Below, one piece after another: positions 41,413 through 57,295 of a stretch of DNA of 64,000 nucleotides. This DNA comes from Lasioglossum baleicum. Taxonomy: Eukaryota > Arthropoda > Insecta > Hymenoptera > Halictidae. The stretch lies in assembly GCF_051020765.1 (NCBI RefSeq), contig NW_027469341.1, positions 1 through 64,000 of the forward strand. The letters are read 5' to 3'. The notes under the pieces were generated by a model. It had not been told where the DNA came from. It saw nothing but the letters and a program-made list of their open reading frames with translations, and made no database searches. How positions within the stretch are numbered: the stretch's first letter is position 1; each line of letters starts with the position of its first letter. The position numbers were made by a program, and so were the translations under genes.

Positions 41413-42945
41413 GCTTAACGCATAACGCCTAACGCATAACGCGTAACGCATAATGTATAACGTATAACGCTTAACGCATAGCCCATAACGCATAACGCAT
41501 AACGCATCGCGCATAACGCATAACGGATAACGCATAACGCATAACGCATAACGGATAACGCATAACGCATAACGCATAACGAATTACGCATAACGCATAA
41601 CCCATAACGCATAACGCATAACGCATAACGCATAACGCATAACGCATAACGCATAACGCATAACGCATAACGCATAACGCATAACGCATAACGGATAACG
41701 CAAGAAGCATAACGCATAACGCATAAAGCATAACGCATAACGCATAACGCATAACGCATAACGCATAACGCATAACGCATAACGCATAACGCATAACGCA
41801 TAACGCATAACGCATAACGCATAACGCATAACGCATAACGCATAACGCATAACGCTTAACGCATAACGCATTACGCATAACGCATAACGCATAACGCATA
41901 ACGCTTAACGCATAGCTCATAACGCATAACGCATAACGCTTAACGCATAACGCATAACGCATAACGGATAACGCATAACGCATAACGCATAACGGATAAC
42001 GCATAACGCATAACGCATAACGCATAACGCATAACGCATAACGCATAACGCATAACGCATAACGCATAACGCATAACGCGTAACGCATAATGCATAACGC
42101 ATAACGCTTAACGCATAGCCCATAACGCATAACGCATAACGCATAACGCATAACGCATAACGCATAACGCATAACGCATAACGCATAACGCATAACGCAT
42201 AACGCATAACGCATAACGCATAACGCATAACGCATAACGCATAACGCATAACGCATAACGCATAACGCATACCGCATAACGCATAACGCATAACGCATAA
42301 CGCATAACGCATAACGCATAACGCATAACGCATAACGCATAACGCATAACGCATAACGCATAACGCATAACGCATAACGCATAACGCATAACGCATAACG
42401 CATAACGCATAACGCATAACGCATAACGGATAACGCATAACGCATAACGCATAACGCATAACGCATAACGCATAACGCATAACGCATAACGCATAACGCA
42501 TAACGCATAACGCATAACGCATAACGCATAACGCATAACGCATAACGCATAACGCATAACGCATAACGCATAACGCATAACGCATAACGCATAACGCATA
42601 ACGCATAACGCATAACGCATTACGCATAACGCATAACGCATAACGCATAACGCATAACGCATAACGGATAACGCATAACGCATAACGCACAACGGATAAC
42701 GCATAACGCATAACGCATAACGCATAACGCATAACGCATAACGCATAACGCATAACGCATAACGCATAACGCATAACGCATAACGCATAACGCATAACGC
42801 ATAACGCATAACGCATAACGGATAACGCATAACGCATAACGCACAACGGATAACGCATAACGCATAACGCATAACGAATTACGCATAACGCATAACCCAT
42901 AACGCATAACGCATAACGCATAACGCATAACGCATAACCCATAAC
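41413..42945. repeat. Type 3 + module B unit, 1,533 bp (sister of previous)
   Basis: Type 3 at 41413, GCAAGAA 41700, A3T..A5T 41854/41868, A6G+G1T 41910, truncated cassette from 42078 without GCATCGC, A6C 42267. It is longer than its sister by added plain units, C2G..T4C fragments and an A5T at 42617. G1C at 42939 directly precedes the next cassette. Confidence 0.82.
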
Positions 42946-44576
42946 GCTTAACGCATAACGGCTAACGCATAACGCGTAACGCATAATGTATAACGTATAA
43001 CGCTTAACGCATAGCCCATAACGCATAACGCATAACGCATCGCGCATAACGCATAACGGATAACGCATAACGCATAACGCATAACGGATAACGCATAACG
43101 CATAACGCATAACGAATTACGCATAACGCATAACCCATAACGCATAACGCATAACGCATAACGCATAACGCATAACGCATAACGCATAACGCATAACGCA
43201 TAACGCATAACGCATAACGCATAACGCATAACGCATAACGCATAACGCATAACGGATAACGCAAGAAGCATAACGCATAACGCATAAAGCATAACGCATA
43301 ACGCATAACGCATAACGCATAACGCATAACGCATAACGCATAACGCATAACGCATAACGCATAACGCATAACGCATAACGCATAACGCATAACGCATAAC
43401 GCTTAACGCATAACGCATTACGCATAACGCATAACGCATAACGCATAACGCTTAACGCATAGCTCATAACGCATAACGCATAACGCTTAACGCATAACGC
43501 ATAACGCATAACGGAAAACGCATAACGCATAACGCATAACGGATAACGCATAACGCATAACGCATAACGCATAACGCATAACGCATAACGCATAACGCAT
43601 AACGCATAACGCGTAACGCATAATGCATAACGCATAACGCTTAACGCATAGCCCATAACGCATAACGCATAACGCATCGCGCATAACGCATAACGGATAA
43701 CGCATAACGCATAACGCATAACGCATAACGCATAACGCATAACGCATAACGCATAACGCATAACGCATAACGCATAACGCATAACGCATAACGCTTAACG
43801 CATAACGCATAACGCATAACGCATAACGCATAACGCATAACGCATAACGCATAACGCATAACGCATAACGCATAACGCATAACGCATAACGCATAACGCG
43901 TAACGCATAAAGCATAACGCATAACGCATAACGCATAACGCATAACGCATAACGCATAACGCATAACGCATAACGCATAACGCATAACGCATAACGCTTA
44001 ACGCATAACGCATTACGCATAACGCATAACGCATAACGCATAACGCTTAACGCATAGCTCATAACGCATAACGCATAACGCTTAACGCATAACGCATAAC
44101 GCATAACGGAAAACGCATAACGCATAACGCATAACGGATAACGCATAACGCATAACGCATAACGCATAACGCATAACGCATAACGCATAACGCATAACGC
44201 GTAACGCATAATGCATAACGCATAACGCTTAACGCATAGCCCATAACGCATAACGCATAACGCATCGCGCATAACGCATAACGGATAACGCATAACGCAT
44301 AACGCATAACGCATAACGCATAACGCATAACGCATAACGCATAACGCATAACGCATAACGCATAACGCATAACGCATAACGCATAACGCATAACGCATAA
44401 CGCATAACGCATAACGCATAACGCATAACGCATAACGCATAACGCATAACGCTTAACGCATAACGCATAACGCATAACGCATAACGCATAACGCATAACG
44501 CATAACGCATAACGCATAACGCATAACGCATAACGCATAACGCATAACACATAACGCATAACGCATAACGCATAAC
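42946..44576. repeat. Type 3 + B unit with 595-bp B-tail duplication
   Basis: Type 3 at 42946 has GGCTAAC at unit 3 (42960). GCAAGAA is at 43261. The B tail is present twice: A3T 43401 and 43996, A5T 43415 and 44010, A6G 43457 and 44052, and the rare GGAAAAC 43513 and 44108, all spaced 595 bp (85 units). A3G follows at 43611 and 44199 (588 bp). A3G 43898 and C7A 43905 lie between. The block ends with a pure run and G1A at 44549. Confidence 0.84.
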
Positions 44577-47500
44577 GCTTAACGCATAACGCCTAACGCA
44601 TAACGCGTAACGCATAATGCATAACGCATAACGCTCAACGCATAGCCCATAACGCATAACGCATAACGCATCGCGCATAACGCATAACGGATAACGCAAT
44701 ACGCATAACGCACAACGGATAACGCATAACGCATAACGCATAACGAATTACGCATAACGCATAACCCATAACGCATAACGCATAACGCATAACGCATAAC
44801 GCATAACGCATAACGCATAACGCATAATGCATAACGCATAACGCTTAACGCATAACGCCTAACGCATAACGCGTAACGCATAATGCATAACGTATAACGC
44901 TTAACGCATAGCCCATAACGCATAACGCATAACGCATCGCGCATAACGCATAACGGATAACGCATAACGCATAACGCATAACGGATAACGCATAACGCAT
45001 AACGCATAACGAATTACGCATAACCCATAACCCATAACCCATAACGCATAACGCATAACGCATAACGCATAACGCATAACGCATAACGCACAACGGATAA
45101 CGCATAACGCATAACGCATAACGAATTACGCATAACGCATAACCCATAACGCATAACGCATAACGCATAACGCATAACGCATAACGCATAACGCATAACG
45201 CATAACGCTTAACGCATAACGCCTAACGCATAACGCGTAACGCATAATGTATAACGTATAACGCTTAACGCATAGCACATAACGCATAACGCATAACGCA
45301 TCGCGCATAACGCATAACGGATAACGCATAACGCATAACGCATAACGGATAACGCATAACGCATAACGCATAACGAATTACGCATAACGCATAACGCATA
45401 ACGCATAACGCATAACGCATAACGCATAACGCATAACGCATAACGCATAACGCATAACGCATAACGCATAACGGATAACGCATAACGCATAACGCACAAC
45501 GGATAACGCATAACGCATAACGCATAACGCATAACGCATAACGCATAACGCATAACGCATAACGCATAACGCATAACGCATAACGCATAACGCATAACGC
45601 ATAACGCATAACGCATAACGCATAACGCATAACGCATAACGCATAACGCATAACGCATAACGGATAACGCATAACGCATAACGCACAACGGATAACGCAT
45701 AACGCATAACGCATAACGAATTACGCATAACGCATAACCCATAACGCATAACGCATAACGCATAACGCATAACGCATAACGCATAACGCATAACGCTTAA
45801 CGCATAACGCCTAACGCATAACGCGTAACGCATAATGTATAACGTATAACGCATAACGCATAACGCATAACGCATAACGCATAACGCATAACGCATAACG
45901 CATAACGCATAACGCATAACGCATAACGCATAACGCATAACGCATAACGCATAACGCATAACGCATAACGCATAACGCATAACGCATAACGCATAACGCA
46001 TAACGCATAACGCATAACGCATAACGCATAACGCATAACGCATAACGCATAACGCATAACGCATAACGCATAACGCATAACGCATAACGCATAACGCATA
46101 ACGCATAACGCATAACGCATAACGCATAACGCATAACGCATATCGCATAACGCATAACGCATAACGCATAACGCATAACGCATAACGCATAACGCATAAC
46201 GCATAACGCACAAAGCATAACGCATAACGCATAACGCATAACGCATAACGCATGACGCATAACGCATAACGCATAACGCATAACGCATAACGCATAACGC
46301 ATAACGCATAACGCATAACGCATAACGCATAACGCATAACGCATAACGCATAACGCATAACGCATAACGCTTAACGCATAACGCCTAACGCATAACGCGT
46401 AACGCATAATGCATAACGCATAACGCTTAACGCATAGCCCATATCGCTTAACGCATAACGCATCGCGCATAACGCATAACGGATAACGCATAACGCATAA
46501 CGCATAACGCATAACGCATAACGCATAACGCATAACGCATAACGCATAACGCATAACGCATAACGCATAACGCATAACGCATAACGCATAACGCAGAACG
46601 CATAACGCATAACGCATAACGCATAACGCATAACGCTTAACGCATAACGCATTACGCATAACGCATAACGCATAACGCATAACGCATAACGCATAACGCT
46701 TAACGCATAGCTCATAACGCATTACGCATAACGCTTAAAGCATAACGCATAACGCATAACGCATAACGCATAACGCATAACGCATAACGCATAACGCATA
46801 ACGCATAACGCATAACGCATAACGCATAACGCATAACGCATAACGCATAACGCATAACGCATAACGCATAACGCATAACGCATAACGCATAACGCATAAC
46901 GCATAACGCATAACGCATAACGCATAACGCATAACGCATAACGCATAACGCATAACGCATAACGCATAACGCATAACGCATAACGCATAACGCATAACGC
47001 ATAACGCATAACGCATAACGCATAACGCATAACGCATAACGCATAACGCATAACGCATAACGCATAACGCATAACGCATAACGCATAACGCATAACGCAT
47101 AACGCATAACGCATAACGCATAACGCATAACGCATAACGCATAACGCATAACGCATAACGCATAACGCATAACGCATAACGCATAACGCATAACGCATAA
47201 CGCATAACGCATAACGCATAACGCATAACGCATAACGCATAACGCATAACGCATAACGCATAACGCTTAACGCATAACGCATAACGCATAACGCATAACG
47301 CATAACGCATAACGCATAACGCATAACGCATAACGCATAACGCATAACGCATAACGCATAACACATAACGCATAACGCATAACGCAGAACGCTTAACGCA
47401 TAACGCCTAACGCATAACGCGTAACGCATAATGCATAACGCATAACGCTTAACGCATAGCCCATAACGCATAACGCATAACGCATCGCGCATAACGCATA

Positions 47501-48286
47501 ACGGATAACGCATAACGCATAACGCACAACGGATAACGCATAACGCATAACGCATAACGAATTACGCATAACGCATAACCCATAACGCATAACGCATAAC
47601 GCATAACGCATAACGCATAACGCATAACGCATAACGCATAACGCTTAACGCATAACGCCTAACGCATAACGCGTAACGCATAATGCATAACGTATAACGC
47701 TTAACGCATAGCCCATAACGCATAACGCATAACGCATCGCGCATAACGCATAACGGATAACGCATAACGCATAACGCATAACGGATAACGCATAACGCAT
47801 AACGCATAACGAATTACGCATAACGCATAACCCATAACGCATAACGCATAACGCATAACGCATAACGCATAACGCATAACGCATAACGCATAACGCATAA
47901 CGCATAACGCATAACGCATAACGCATAACGCATAACGCATAACGGATAACGCAAGAAGCATAACGCATAACGCATAAAGCATAACGCATAACGCATAACG
48001 CATAACGCATAACGCATAACGCATAACGCATAACGCATAACGCATAACGCATAACGCATAACGCATAACGCATAACGCATAACGCATAACGCATAACGCA
48101 TAACGCATAACGCATAACGCATAACGCATAACGCATAACGCATAACGCATAACGCATAACGCTTAACGCATAACGCATAACGCATAACGCATAACGCATA
48201 ACGCATAACGCATAACGCATAACGCATAACGCATAACGCATAACGCATAACGCATAACACATAACGCATAACGCATAACGCATAAC
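44577..48286. repeat. Large higher-order repeat, copy 1 (3,710 bp)
   Basis: Contains type 1 with GCTCAAC at unit 9 (44633) and GCAATAC (44696), and type 2 (44843) ending in three successive G1C units (45025-45045). Type 3 (45207) has A6G followed by G1A (45270/45277). A type 3 cut after unit 8 starts at 45795. Further markers are A6T 46138, GCACAAA 46208, A5G 46250, type 1 at 46369 with CCATATC (46439), T4G 46593, GCTTAAA 46733 and a 75-unit pure run. Type 1 (47391), type 2 (47643) and GCAAGAA 47951 complete it. The private markers recur in the next two copies. Confidence 0.88.
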
Positions 48287-50855
48287 GCTTAACGCATAAC
48301 GCCTAACGCATAACGCGTAACGCATAATGCATAACGCATAACGCTCAACGCATAGCCCATAACGCATAACGCATAACGCATCGCGCATAACGCATAACGG
48401 ATAACGCAATACGCATAACGCACAACGGATAACGCATAACGCATAACGCATAACGAATTACGCATAACGCATAACCCATAACGCATAACGCATAACGCAT
48501 AACGCATAACGCATAACGCATAACGCATAACGCATAATGCATAACGCATAACGCTTAACGCATAACGCCTAACGCATAACGCGTAACGCATAATGCATAA
48601 CGTATAACGCTTAACGCATAGCCCATAACGCATAACGCATAACGCATCGCGCATAACGCATAACGGATAACGCATAACGCATAACGCATAACGGATAACG
48701 CATAACGCATAACGCATAACGAATTACGCATAACCCATAACCCATAACCCATAACGCATAACGCATAACGCATAACGCATAACGCATAACGCATAACGCA
48801 TAACGCATAACGCATAACGCACAACGGATAACGCATAACGCATAACGCATAACGAATTACGCATAACGCATAACCCATAACGCATAACGCATAACGCATA
48901 ACGCATAACGCATAACGCATAACGCATAACGCATAACGCTTAACGCATAACGCCTAACGCATAACGCGTAACGCATAATGTATAACGTATAACGCTTAAC
49001 GCATAGCACATAACGCATAACGCATAACGCATCGCGCATAACGCATAACGGATAACGCATAACGCATAACGCATAACGGATAACGCATAACGCATAACGC
49101 ATAACGAATTACGCATAACGCATAACGCATAACGCATAACGCATAACGCATAACGCATAACGCATAACGCATAACGCATAACGCATAACGCATAACGGAT
49201 AACGCATAACGCATAACGCACAACGGATAACGCATAACGCATAACGCATAACGCATAACGCATAACGCATAACGCATAACGCATAACGCATAACGCATAA
49301 CGCATAACGCATAACGCATAACGCATAACGCATAACGCATAACGCATAACGCATAACGCATAACGCATAACGCATAACGGATAACGCATAACGCATAACG
49401 CACAACGGATAACGCATAACGCATAACGCATAACGAATTACGCATAACGCATAACCCATAACGCATAACGCATAACGCATAACGCATAACGCATAACGCA
49501 TAACGCATAACGCTTAACGCATAACGCCTAACGCATAACGCGTAACGCATAATGTATAACGTATAACGCATAACGCATAACGCATAACGCATAACGCATA
49601 ACGCATAACGCATAACGCATAACGCATAACGCATAACGCATAACGCATAACGCATAACGCATAACGCATAACGCATAACGCATAACGCATAACGCATAAC
49701 GCATAACGCATAACGCATAACGCATAACGCATAACGCATAACGCATAACGCATAACGCATAACGCATAACGCATAACGCATAACGCATAACGCATAACGC
49801 ATAACGCATAACGCATAACGCATAACGCATAACGCATAACGCATAACGCATAACGCATATCGCATAACGCATAACGCATAACGCATAACGCATAACGCAT
49901 AACGCATAACGCATAACGCATAACGCATAACGCATAACGCACAAAGCATAACGCATAACGCATAACGCATAACGCATAACGCATGACGCATAACGCATAA
50001 CGCATAACGCATAACGCATAACGCATAACGCATAACGCATAACGCATAACGCATAACGCATAACGCATAACGCATAACGCATAACGCATAACGCTTAACG
50101 CATAACGCCTAACGCATAACGCGTAACGCATAATGCATAACGCATAACGCTTAACGCATAGCCCATATCGCTTAACGCATAACGCATCGCGCATAACGCA
50201 TAACGGATAACGCATAACGCATAACGCATAACGCATAACGCATAACGCATAACGCATAACGCATAACGCATAACGCATAACGCATAACGCATAACGCATA
50301 ACGCATAACGCATAACGCAGAACGCATAACGCATAACGCATAACGCATAACGCATAACGCTTAACGCATAACGCATTACGCATAACGCATAACGCATAAC
50401 GCATAACGCATAACGCATAACGCTTAACGCATAGCTCATAACGCATAACGCATAACGCTTAAAGCATAACGCATAACGCATAACGCATAACGCATAACGC
50501 ATAACGCATAACGCATAACGCATAACGCATAACGCATAACGCATAACGCATAACGCATAACGCATAACGCATAACGCATAACGCATAACGCATAACGCAT
50601 AACGCATAACGCATAACGCATAACGCATAACGCATAACGCATAACGCATAACGCATAACGCATAACGCATAACGCATAACGCATAACGCATAACGCATAA
50701 CGCATAACGCATAACGCATAACGCATAACGCATAACGCATAACGCATAACGCATAACGCATAACGCATAACGCATAACGCATAACGCATAACGCATAACG
50801 CATAACGCATAACGCATAACGCATAACGCATAACGCATAACGCATAACGCATAAC
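48287..50855. repeat. Large higher-order repeat, copy 2 (2,569 bp, 3'-deleted)
   Basis: Repeats copy 1 at +3,710 to +3,731 bp: GCTCAAC 48343, GCAATAC 48406, triple G1C from 48735, A6G+G1A 49001/49008, A6T 49855, GCACAAA 49939, A5G 49981, CCATATC 50163, T4G 50317, GCTTAAA 50457. It then lacks the segment equivalent to 47391-48286 (type 1, type 2 and module B). After a 58-unit pure run it passes straight into A3C of copy 3. Confidence 0.87.
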
Positions 50856-53739
50856 GCATAACGCATAACGCCTAACGCATAACGCGTAACGCATAATGCA
50901 TAACGCATAACGCTCAACGCATAGCCCATAACGCATAACGCATAACGCATCGCGCATAACGCATAACGGATAACGCAATACGCATAACGCACAACGGATA
51001 ACGCATAACGCATAACGCATAACGAATTACGCATAACGCATAACCCATAACGCATAACGCATAACGCATAACGCATAACGCATAACGCATAACGCATAAC
51101 GCATAATGCATAACGCATAACGCTTAACGCATAACGCCTAACGCATAACGCGTAACGCATAATGCATAACGTATAACGCTTAACGCATAGCCCATAACGC
51201 ATAACGCATAACGCATCGCGCATAACGCATAACGGATAACGCATAACGCATAACGCATAACGGATAACGCATAACGCATAACGCATAACGAATTACGCAT
51301 AACCCATAACCCATAACCCATAACGCATAACGCATAACGCATAACGCATAACGCATAACGCATAACGCATAACGCATAACGCATAACGCATAACGCACAA
51401 CGGATAACGCATAACGCATAACGCATAACGAATTACGCATAACGCATAACCCATAACGCATAACGCATAACGCATAACGCATAACGCATAACGCATAACG
51501 CATAACGCATAACGCTTAACGCATAACGCCTAACGCATAACGCGTAACGCATAATGTATAACGTATAACGCTTAACGCATAGCACATAACGCATAACGCA
51601 TAACGCATCGCGCATAACGCATAACGGATAACGCATAACGCATAACGCATAACGGATAACGCATAACGCATAACGCATAACGAATTACGCATAACGCATA
51701 ACGCATAACGCATAACGCATAACGCATAACGCATAACGCATAACGCATAACGCATAACGCATAACGCATAACGGATAACGCATAACGCATAACGCACAAC
51801 GGATAACGCATAACGCATAACGCATAACGCATAACGCATAACGCATAACGCATAACGCATAACGCATAACGCATAACGCATAACGCATAACGCATAACGC
51901 ATAACGCATAACGCATAACGCATAACGCATAACGCATAACGCATAACGCATAACGGATAACGCATAACGCATAACGCACAACGGATAACGCATAACGCAT
52001 AACGCATAACGAATTACGCATAACGCATAACCCATAACGCATAACGCATAACGCATAACGCATAACGCATAACGCATAACGCATAACGCTTAACGCATAA
52101 CGCCTAACGCATAACGCGTAACGCATAATGTATAACGTATAACGCATAACGCATAACGCATAACGCATAACGCATAACGCATAACGCATAACGCATAACG
52201 CATAACGCATAACGCATAACGCATAACGCATAACGCATAACGCATAACGCATAACGCATAACGCATAACGCATAACGCATAACGCATAACGCATAACGCA
52301 TAACGCATAACGCATAACGCATAACGCATAACGCATAACGCATAACGCATAACGCATAACGCATAACGCATAACGCATAACGCATAACGCATAACGCATA
52401 ACGCATAACGCATAACGCATAACGCATATCGCATAACGCATAACGCATAACGCATAACGCATAACGCATAACGCATAACGCATAACGCATAACGCATAAC
52501 GCATAACGCACAAAGCATAACGCATAACGCATAACGCATAACGCATAACGCATGACGCATAACGCATAACGCATAACGCATAACGCATAACGCATAACGC
52601 ATAACGCATAACGCATAACGCATAACGCATAACGCATAACGCATAACGCATAACGCATAACGCATAACGCTTAACGCATAACGCCTAACGCATAACGCGT
52701 AACGCATAATGCATAACGCATAACGCTTAACGCATAGCCCATATCGCTTAACGCATAACGCATCGCGCATAACGCATAACGGATAACGCATAACGCATAA
52801 CGCATAACGCATAACGCATAACGCATAACGCATAACGCATAACGCATAACGCATAACGCATAACGCATAACGCATAACGCATAACGCATAACGCATAACG
52901 CAGAACGCATAACGCATAACGCATAACGCATAACGCATAACGCTTAACGCATAACGCATTACGCATAACGCATAACGCATAACGCATAACGCATAACGCA
53001 TAACGCATAACGCTTAACGCATAGCTCATAACGCATAACGCATAACGCTTAAAGCATAACGCATAACGCATAACGCATAACGCATAACGCATAACGCATA
53101 ACGCATAACGCATAACGCATAACGCATAACGCATAACGCATAACGCATAACGCATAACGCATAACGCATAACGCATAACGCATAACGCATAACGCATAAC
53201 GCATAACGCATAACGCATAACGCATAACGCATAACGCATAACGCATAACGCATAACGCATAACGCATAACGCATAACGCATAACGCATAACGCATAACGC
53301 ATAACGCATAACGCATAACGCATAACGCATAACGCATAACGCATAACGCATAACGCATAACGCATAACGCATAACGCATAACGCATAACGCATAACGCAT
53401 AACGCATAACGCATAACGCATAACGCATAACGCATAACGCATAACGCATAACGCATAACGCATAACGCATAACGCATAACGCATAACGCATAACGCATAA
53501 CGCATAACGCATAACGCATAACGCATAACGCATAACGCATAACGCATAACGCATAACGCATAACGCATAACGCATAACGCATAACGCATAACGCATAACG
53601 CATAACGCATAACGCTTAACGCATAACGCATAACGCATAACGCATAACGCATAACGCATAACGCATAACGCATAACGCATAACGCATAACGCATAACGCA
53701 TAACGCATAACACATAACGCATAACGCATAACGCAGAAC
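50856..53739. repeat. Large higher-order repeat, copy 3 (main part)
   Basis: Repeats copy 2 at +2,569 to +2,590 bp: GCTCAAC 50912, GCAATAC 50975, triple G1C from 51304, A6G+G1A 51577/51584, A6T 52424, GCACAAA 52508, A5G 52550, CCATATC 52739, T4G 52900, GCTTAAA 53047. The first cassette unit is plain instead of A3T, which marks the recombination joint with copy 2. An 80-unit pure run fills 53054-53613. Confidence 0.87.
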
Positions 53740-55699
53740 GCTTAACGCATAACGCCTAACGCATAACGCGTAACGCATAATGCATAACGCATAACGCTTA
53801 ACGCATAGCCCATAACGCATAACGCATAACGCATCGCGCATAACGCATAACGGATAACGCATAACGCATAACGCACAACGGATAACGCATAACGCATAAC
53901 GCATAACGAATTACGCATAACGCATAACCCATAACGCATAACGCATAACGCATAACGCATAACGCATAACGCATAACGCATAACGCATAACGCTTAACGC
54001 ATAACGCCTAACGCATAACGCGTAACGCATAATGCATAACGTATAACGCTTAACGCATAGCCCATAACGCATAACGCATAACGCATCGCGCATAACGCAT
54101 AACGGATAACGCATAACGCATAACGCATAACGGATAACGCATAACGCATAACGCATAACGAATTACGCATAACGCATAACCCATAACGCATAACGCATAA
54201 CGCATAACGCATAACGCATAACGCATAACGCATAACGCATAACGCATAACGCATAACGCATAACGCATAACGCATAACGCATAACGCATAACGCATAACG
54301 CATAACGGATAACGCAAGAAGCATAACGCATAACGCATAAAGCATAACGCATAACGCATAACGCATAACGCATAACGCATAACGCATAACGCATAACGCA
54401 TAACGCATAACGGATAACGCAAGAAGCATAACGCATAACGCATAAAGCATAACGCATAACGCATAACGCATAACGCATAACGCAGAACGCATAACGCATA
54501 ACGCATAACGCATAACGCATAACGCTTAACGCATAACGCATTACGCATAACGCATAACGCATAACGCATAACGCTTAACGCATAGCTCATAACGCATAAC
54601 GCATAACGCTTAAAGCATAACGCATAACGCATAACGGATAACGCATAACGCATAACGCATAACGGATAACGCATAACGCATAACGCATAACGCATAACGC
54701 ATAACGCATAACGCATAACGCATAACGCATAACGCATAACGCATAACGCATAACGCATAACGCATAACGCGTAACGCATAATGCATAACGCATAACGCTT
54801 AACGCATAGCCCATAACGCATAACGCATAACGCATCGCGCATAACGCATAACGGATAACGCATAACGCATAACGCATAACGCATAACGCATAACGCATAA
54901 CGCATAACGCATAACGCATAACGCATAACGCATAACGCATAACGCATAACGCATAACGCATAACGCATAACGCATAACGCATAACGCATAACGCATAACG
55001 CATAACGCATAACGCATAACGCATAACGCATAACGCATAACGCATAACGCATAACGCATAACGCATAACGCATAACGCATAACGCATAACGCATAACGCA
55101 TAACGCATAACGCATAACGCATAACGCATAACGCATAACGCATAACGCATAACGCATAACGCATAACGCATAACGCATAACACATAACGCATAACGCATA
55201 ACGCATAACGCTTAACGCATAACGCCTAACGCATAACGCGTAACGCATAATGCATAACGCATAACGCATAACGCATAACGCATAACGCATAACGCATAAC
55301 GCATAACGCATAACGCATAACGCATAACGCATAACGCATAACGCATAACGCATAACGCATAACGCATAACGCATAACGCATAACGCATAACGCATAACGC
55401 ATAACGCATAACGCATAACGCATAACGCATAACGCATAACGCATAACGCATAACGCATAACGCATAACGCATAACGCATAACGCATAACGCATAACGCAT
55501 AACGCATAACGCATAACGCATAACGCATAACGCATAACGCATAACGCATAACGCATAACGCATAACGCATAACGCATAACGCATAACGCATAACGCATAA
55601 CGCATAACGCATAACGCATAACGCATAACGCATAACGCATAACGCATAACGCATAACGCATAACGCATAACGCATAACGCATAACGCATAACGCATAAC
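53740..55699. repeat. Tail of copy 3: type 1, type 2, double module B head
   Basis: Type 1 (53740) and type 2 (53992) match 47391 and 47643 at exactly 6,349 bp, so copy 3 keeps the tail that copy 2 lost. GCAAGAA occurs twice, at 54314 and 54419 (105 bp apart). T4G 54482, A3T..A5T 54524/54538, A6G+G1T 54580, GCTTAAA 54608 and a truncated cassette from 54769 follow. G1A is at 55182. A cassette at 55210 is cut after C7T (55245) and joins a 66-unit pure run. Confidence 0.84.
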
Positions 55700-57295
55700 G
55701 CATAACGCATAACGCCTAACGCATAACGCGTAACGCATAATGCATAACGCATAACGCTTAACGCATAGCCCATAACGCATAACGCATAACGCATCGCGCA
55801 TAACGCATAACGGATAACGCATAACGCATAACGCACAACGGATAACGCATAACGCATAACGCATAACGAATTACGCATAACGCATAACCCATAACGCATA
55901 ACGCATAACGCATAACGCATAACGCATAACGCATAACGCATAACGCATAACGCTTAACGCATAACGCCTAACGCATAACGCGTAACGCATAATGCATAAC
56001 GTATAACGCTTAACGCATAGCCCATAACGCATAACGCATAACGCATCGCGCATAACGCATAACGGATAACGCATAACGCATAACGCATAACGGATAACGC
56101 ATAACGCATAACGCATAACGAATTACGCATAACGCATAACCCATAACGCATAACGCATAACGCATAACGCATAACGCATAACGCATAACGCATAACGCAT
56201 AACGCATAACGCATAACGCATAACGCATAACGCATAACGCATAACGCATAACGCATAACGCATAACGCATAACGCATAACGCATAACGCATAACGCATAA
56301 CGGATAACGCAAGAAGCATAACGCATAACGCATAAAGCATAACGCATAACGCATAACGCATAACGCATAACGCATAACGCAGAACGCATAACGCATAACG
56401 CATAACGCATAACGCATAACGCTTAACGCATAACGCATTACGCATAACGCATAACGCATAACGCATAACGCTTAACGCATAGCTCATAACGCATAACGCA
56501 TAACGCTTAAAGCATAACGCATAACGCATAACGGATAACGCATAACGCATAACGCATAACGGATAACGCATAACGCATAACGCATAACGCATAACGCATA
56601 ACGCATAACGCATAACGCATAACGCATAACGCGTAACGCATAATGCATAACGCATAACGCTTAACGCATAGCCCATAACGCATAACGCATAACGCATCGC
56701 GCATAACGCATAACGGATAACGCATAACGCATAACGCATAACGCATAACGCATAACGCATAACGCATAACGCATAACGCATAACGCATAACGCATAACGC
56801 ATAACGCATAACGCATAACGCATAACGCATAACGCATAACGCATAACGCATAACGCATAACGCATAACGCATAACGCATAACGCATAACGCATAACGCAT
56901 AACGCATAACGCATAACGCATAACGCATAACGCATAACGCATAACGCATAACGCATAACGCATAACGCATAACGCATAACGGATAACGCATAACGCATAA
57001 CGCACAACGGATAACGCATAACGCATAACGCATAACGCATAACGCATAACGCATAACGCATAACGCATAACGCATAACGCATAACGCATAACGCATAACG
57101 CATAACGCATAACGCATAACGCATAACGCATAACGCATAACGCATAACGCATAACGCATAACGCATAACGGATAACGCATAACGCATAACGCACAACGGA
57201 TAACGCATAACGCATAACGCATAACGAATTACGCATAACGCATAACCCATAACGCATAACGCATAACGCATAACGCATAACGCATAACGCATAAC
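55700..57295. repeat. Type 1, type 2, module B unit
   Basis: A type 1 cassette lacks its A3T start (A3C at 55714) and is followed by type 2 at 55952, which is 1,960 bp after the type 2 at 53992. GCAAGAA 56309, T4G 56379, a B tail with A6G+G1T and GCTTAAA, a truncated cassette, then C2G..T4C fragments. The shared T4G and GCTTAAA link this unit to the preceding one. Confidence 0.82.
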
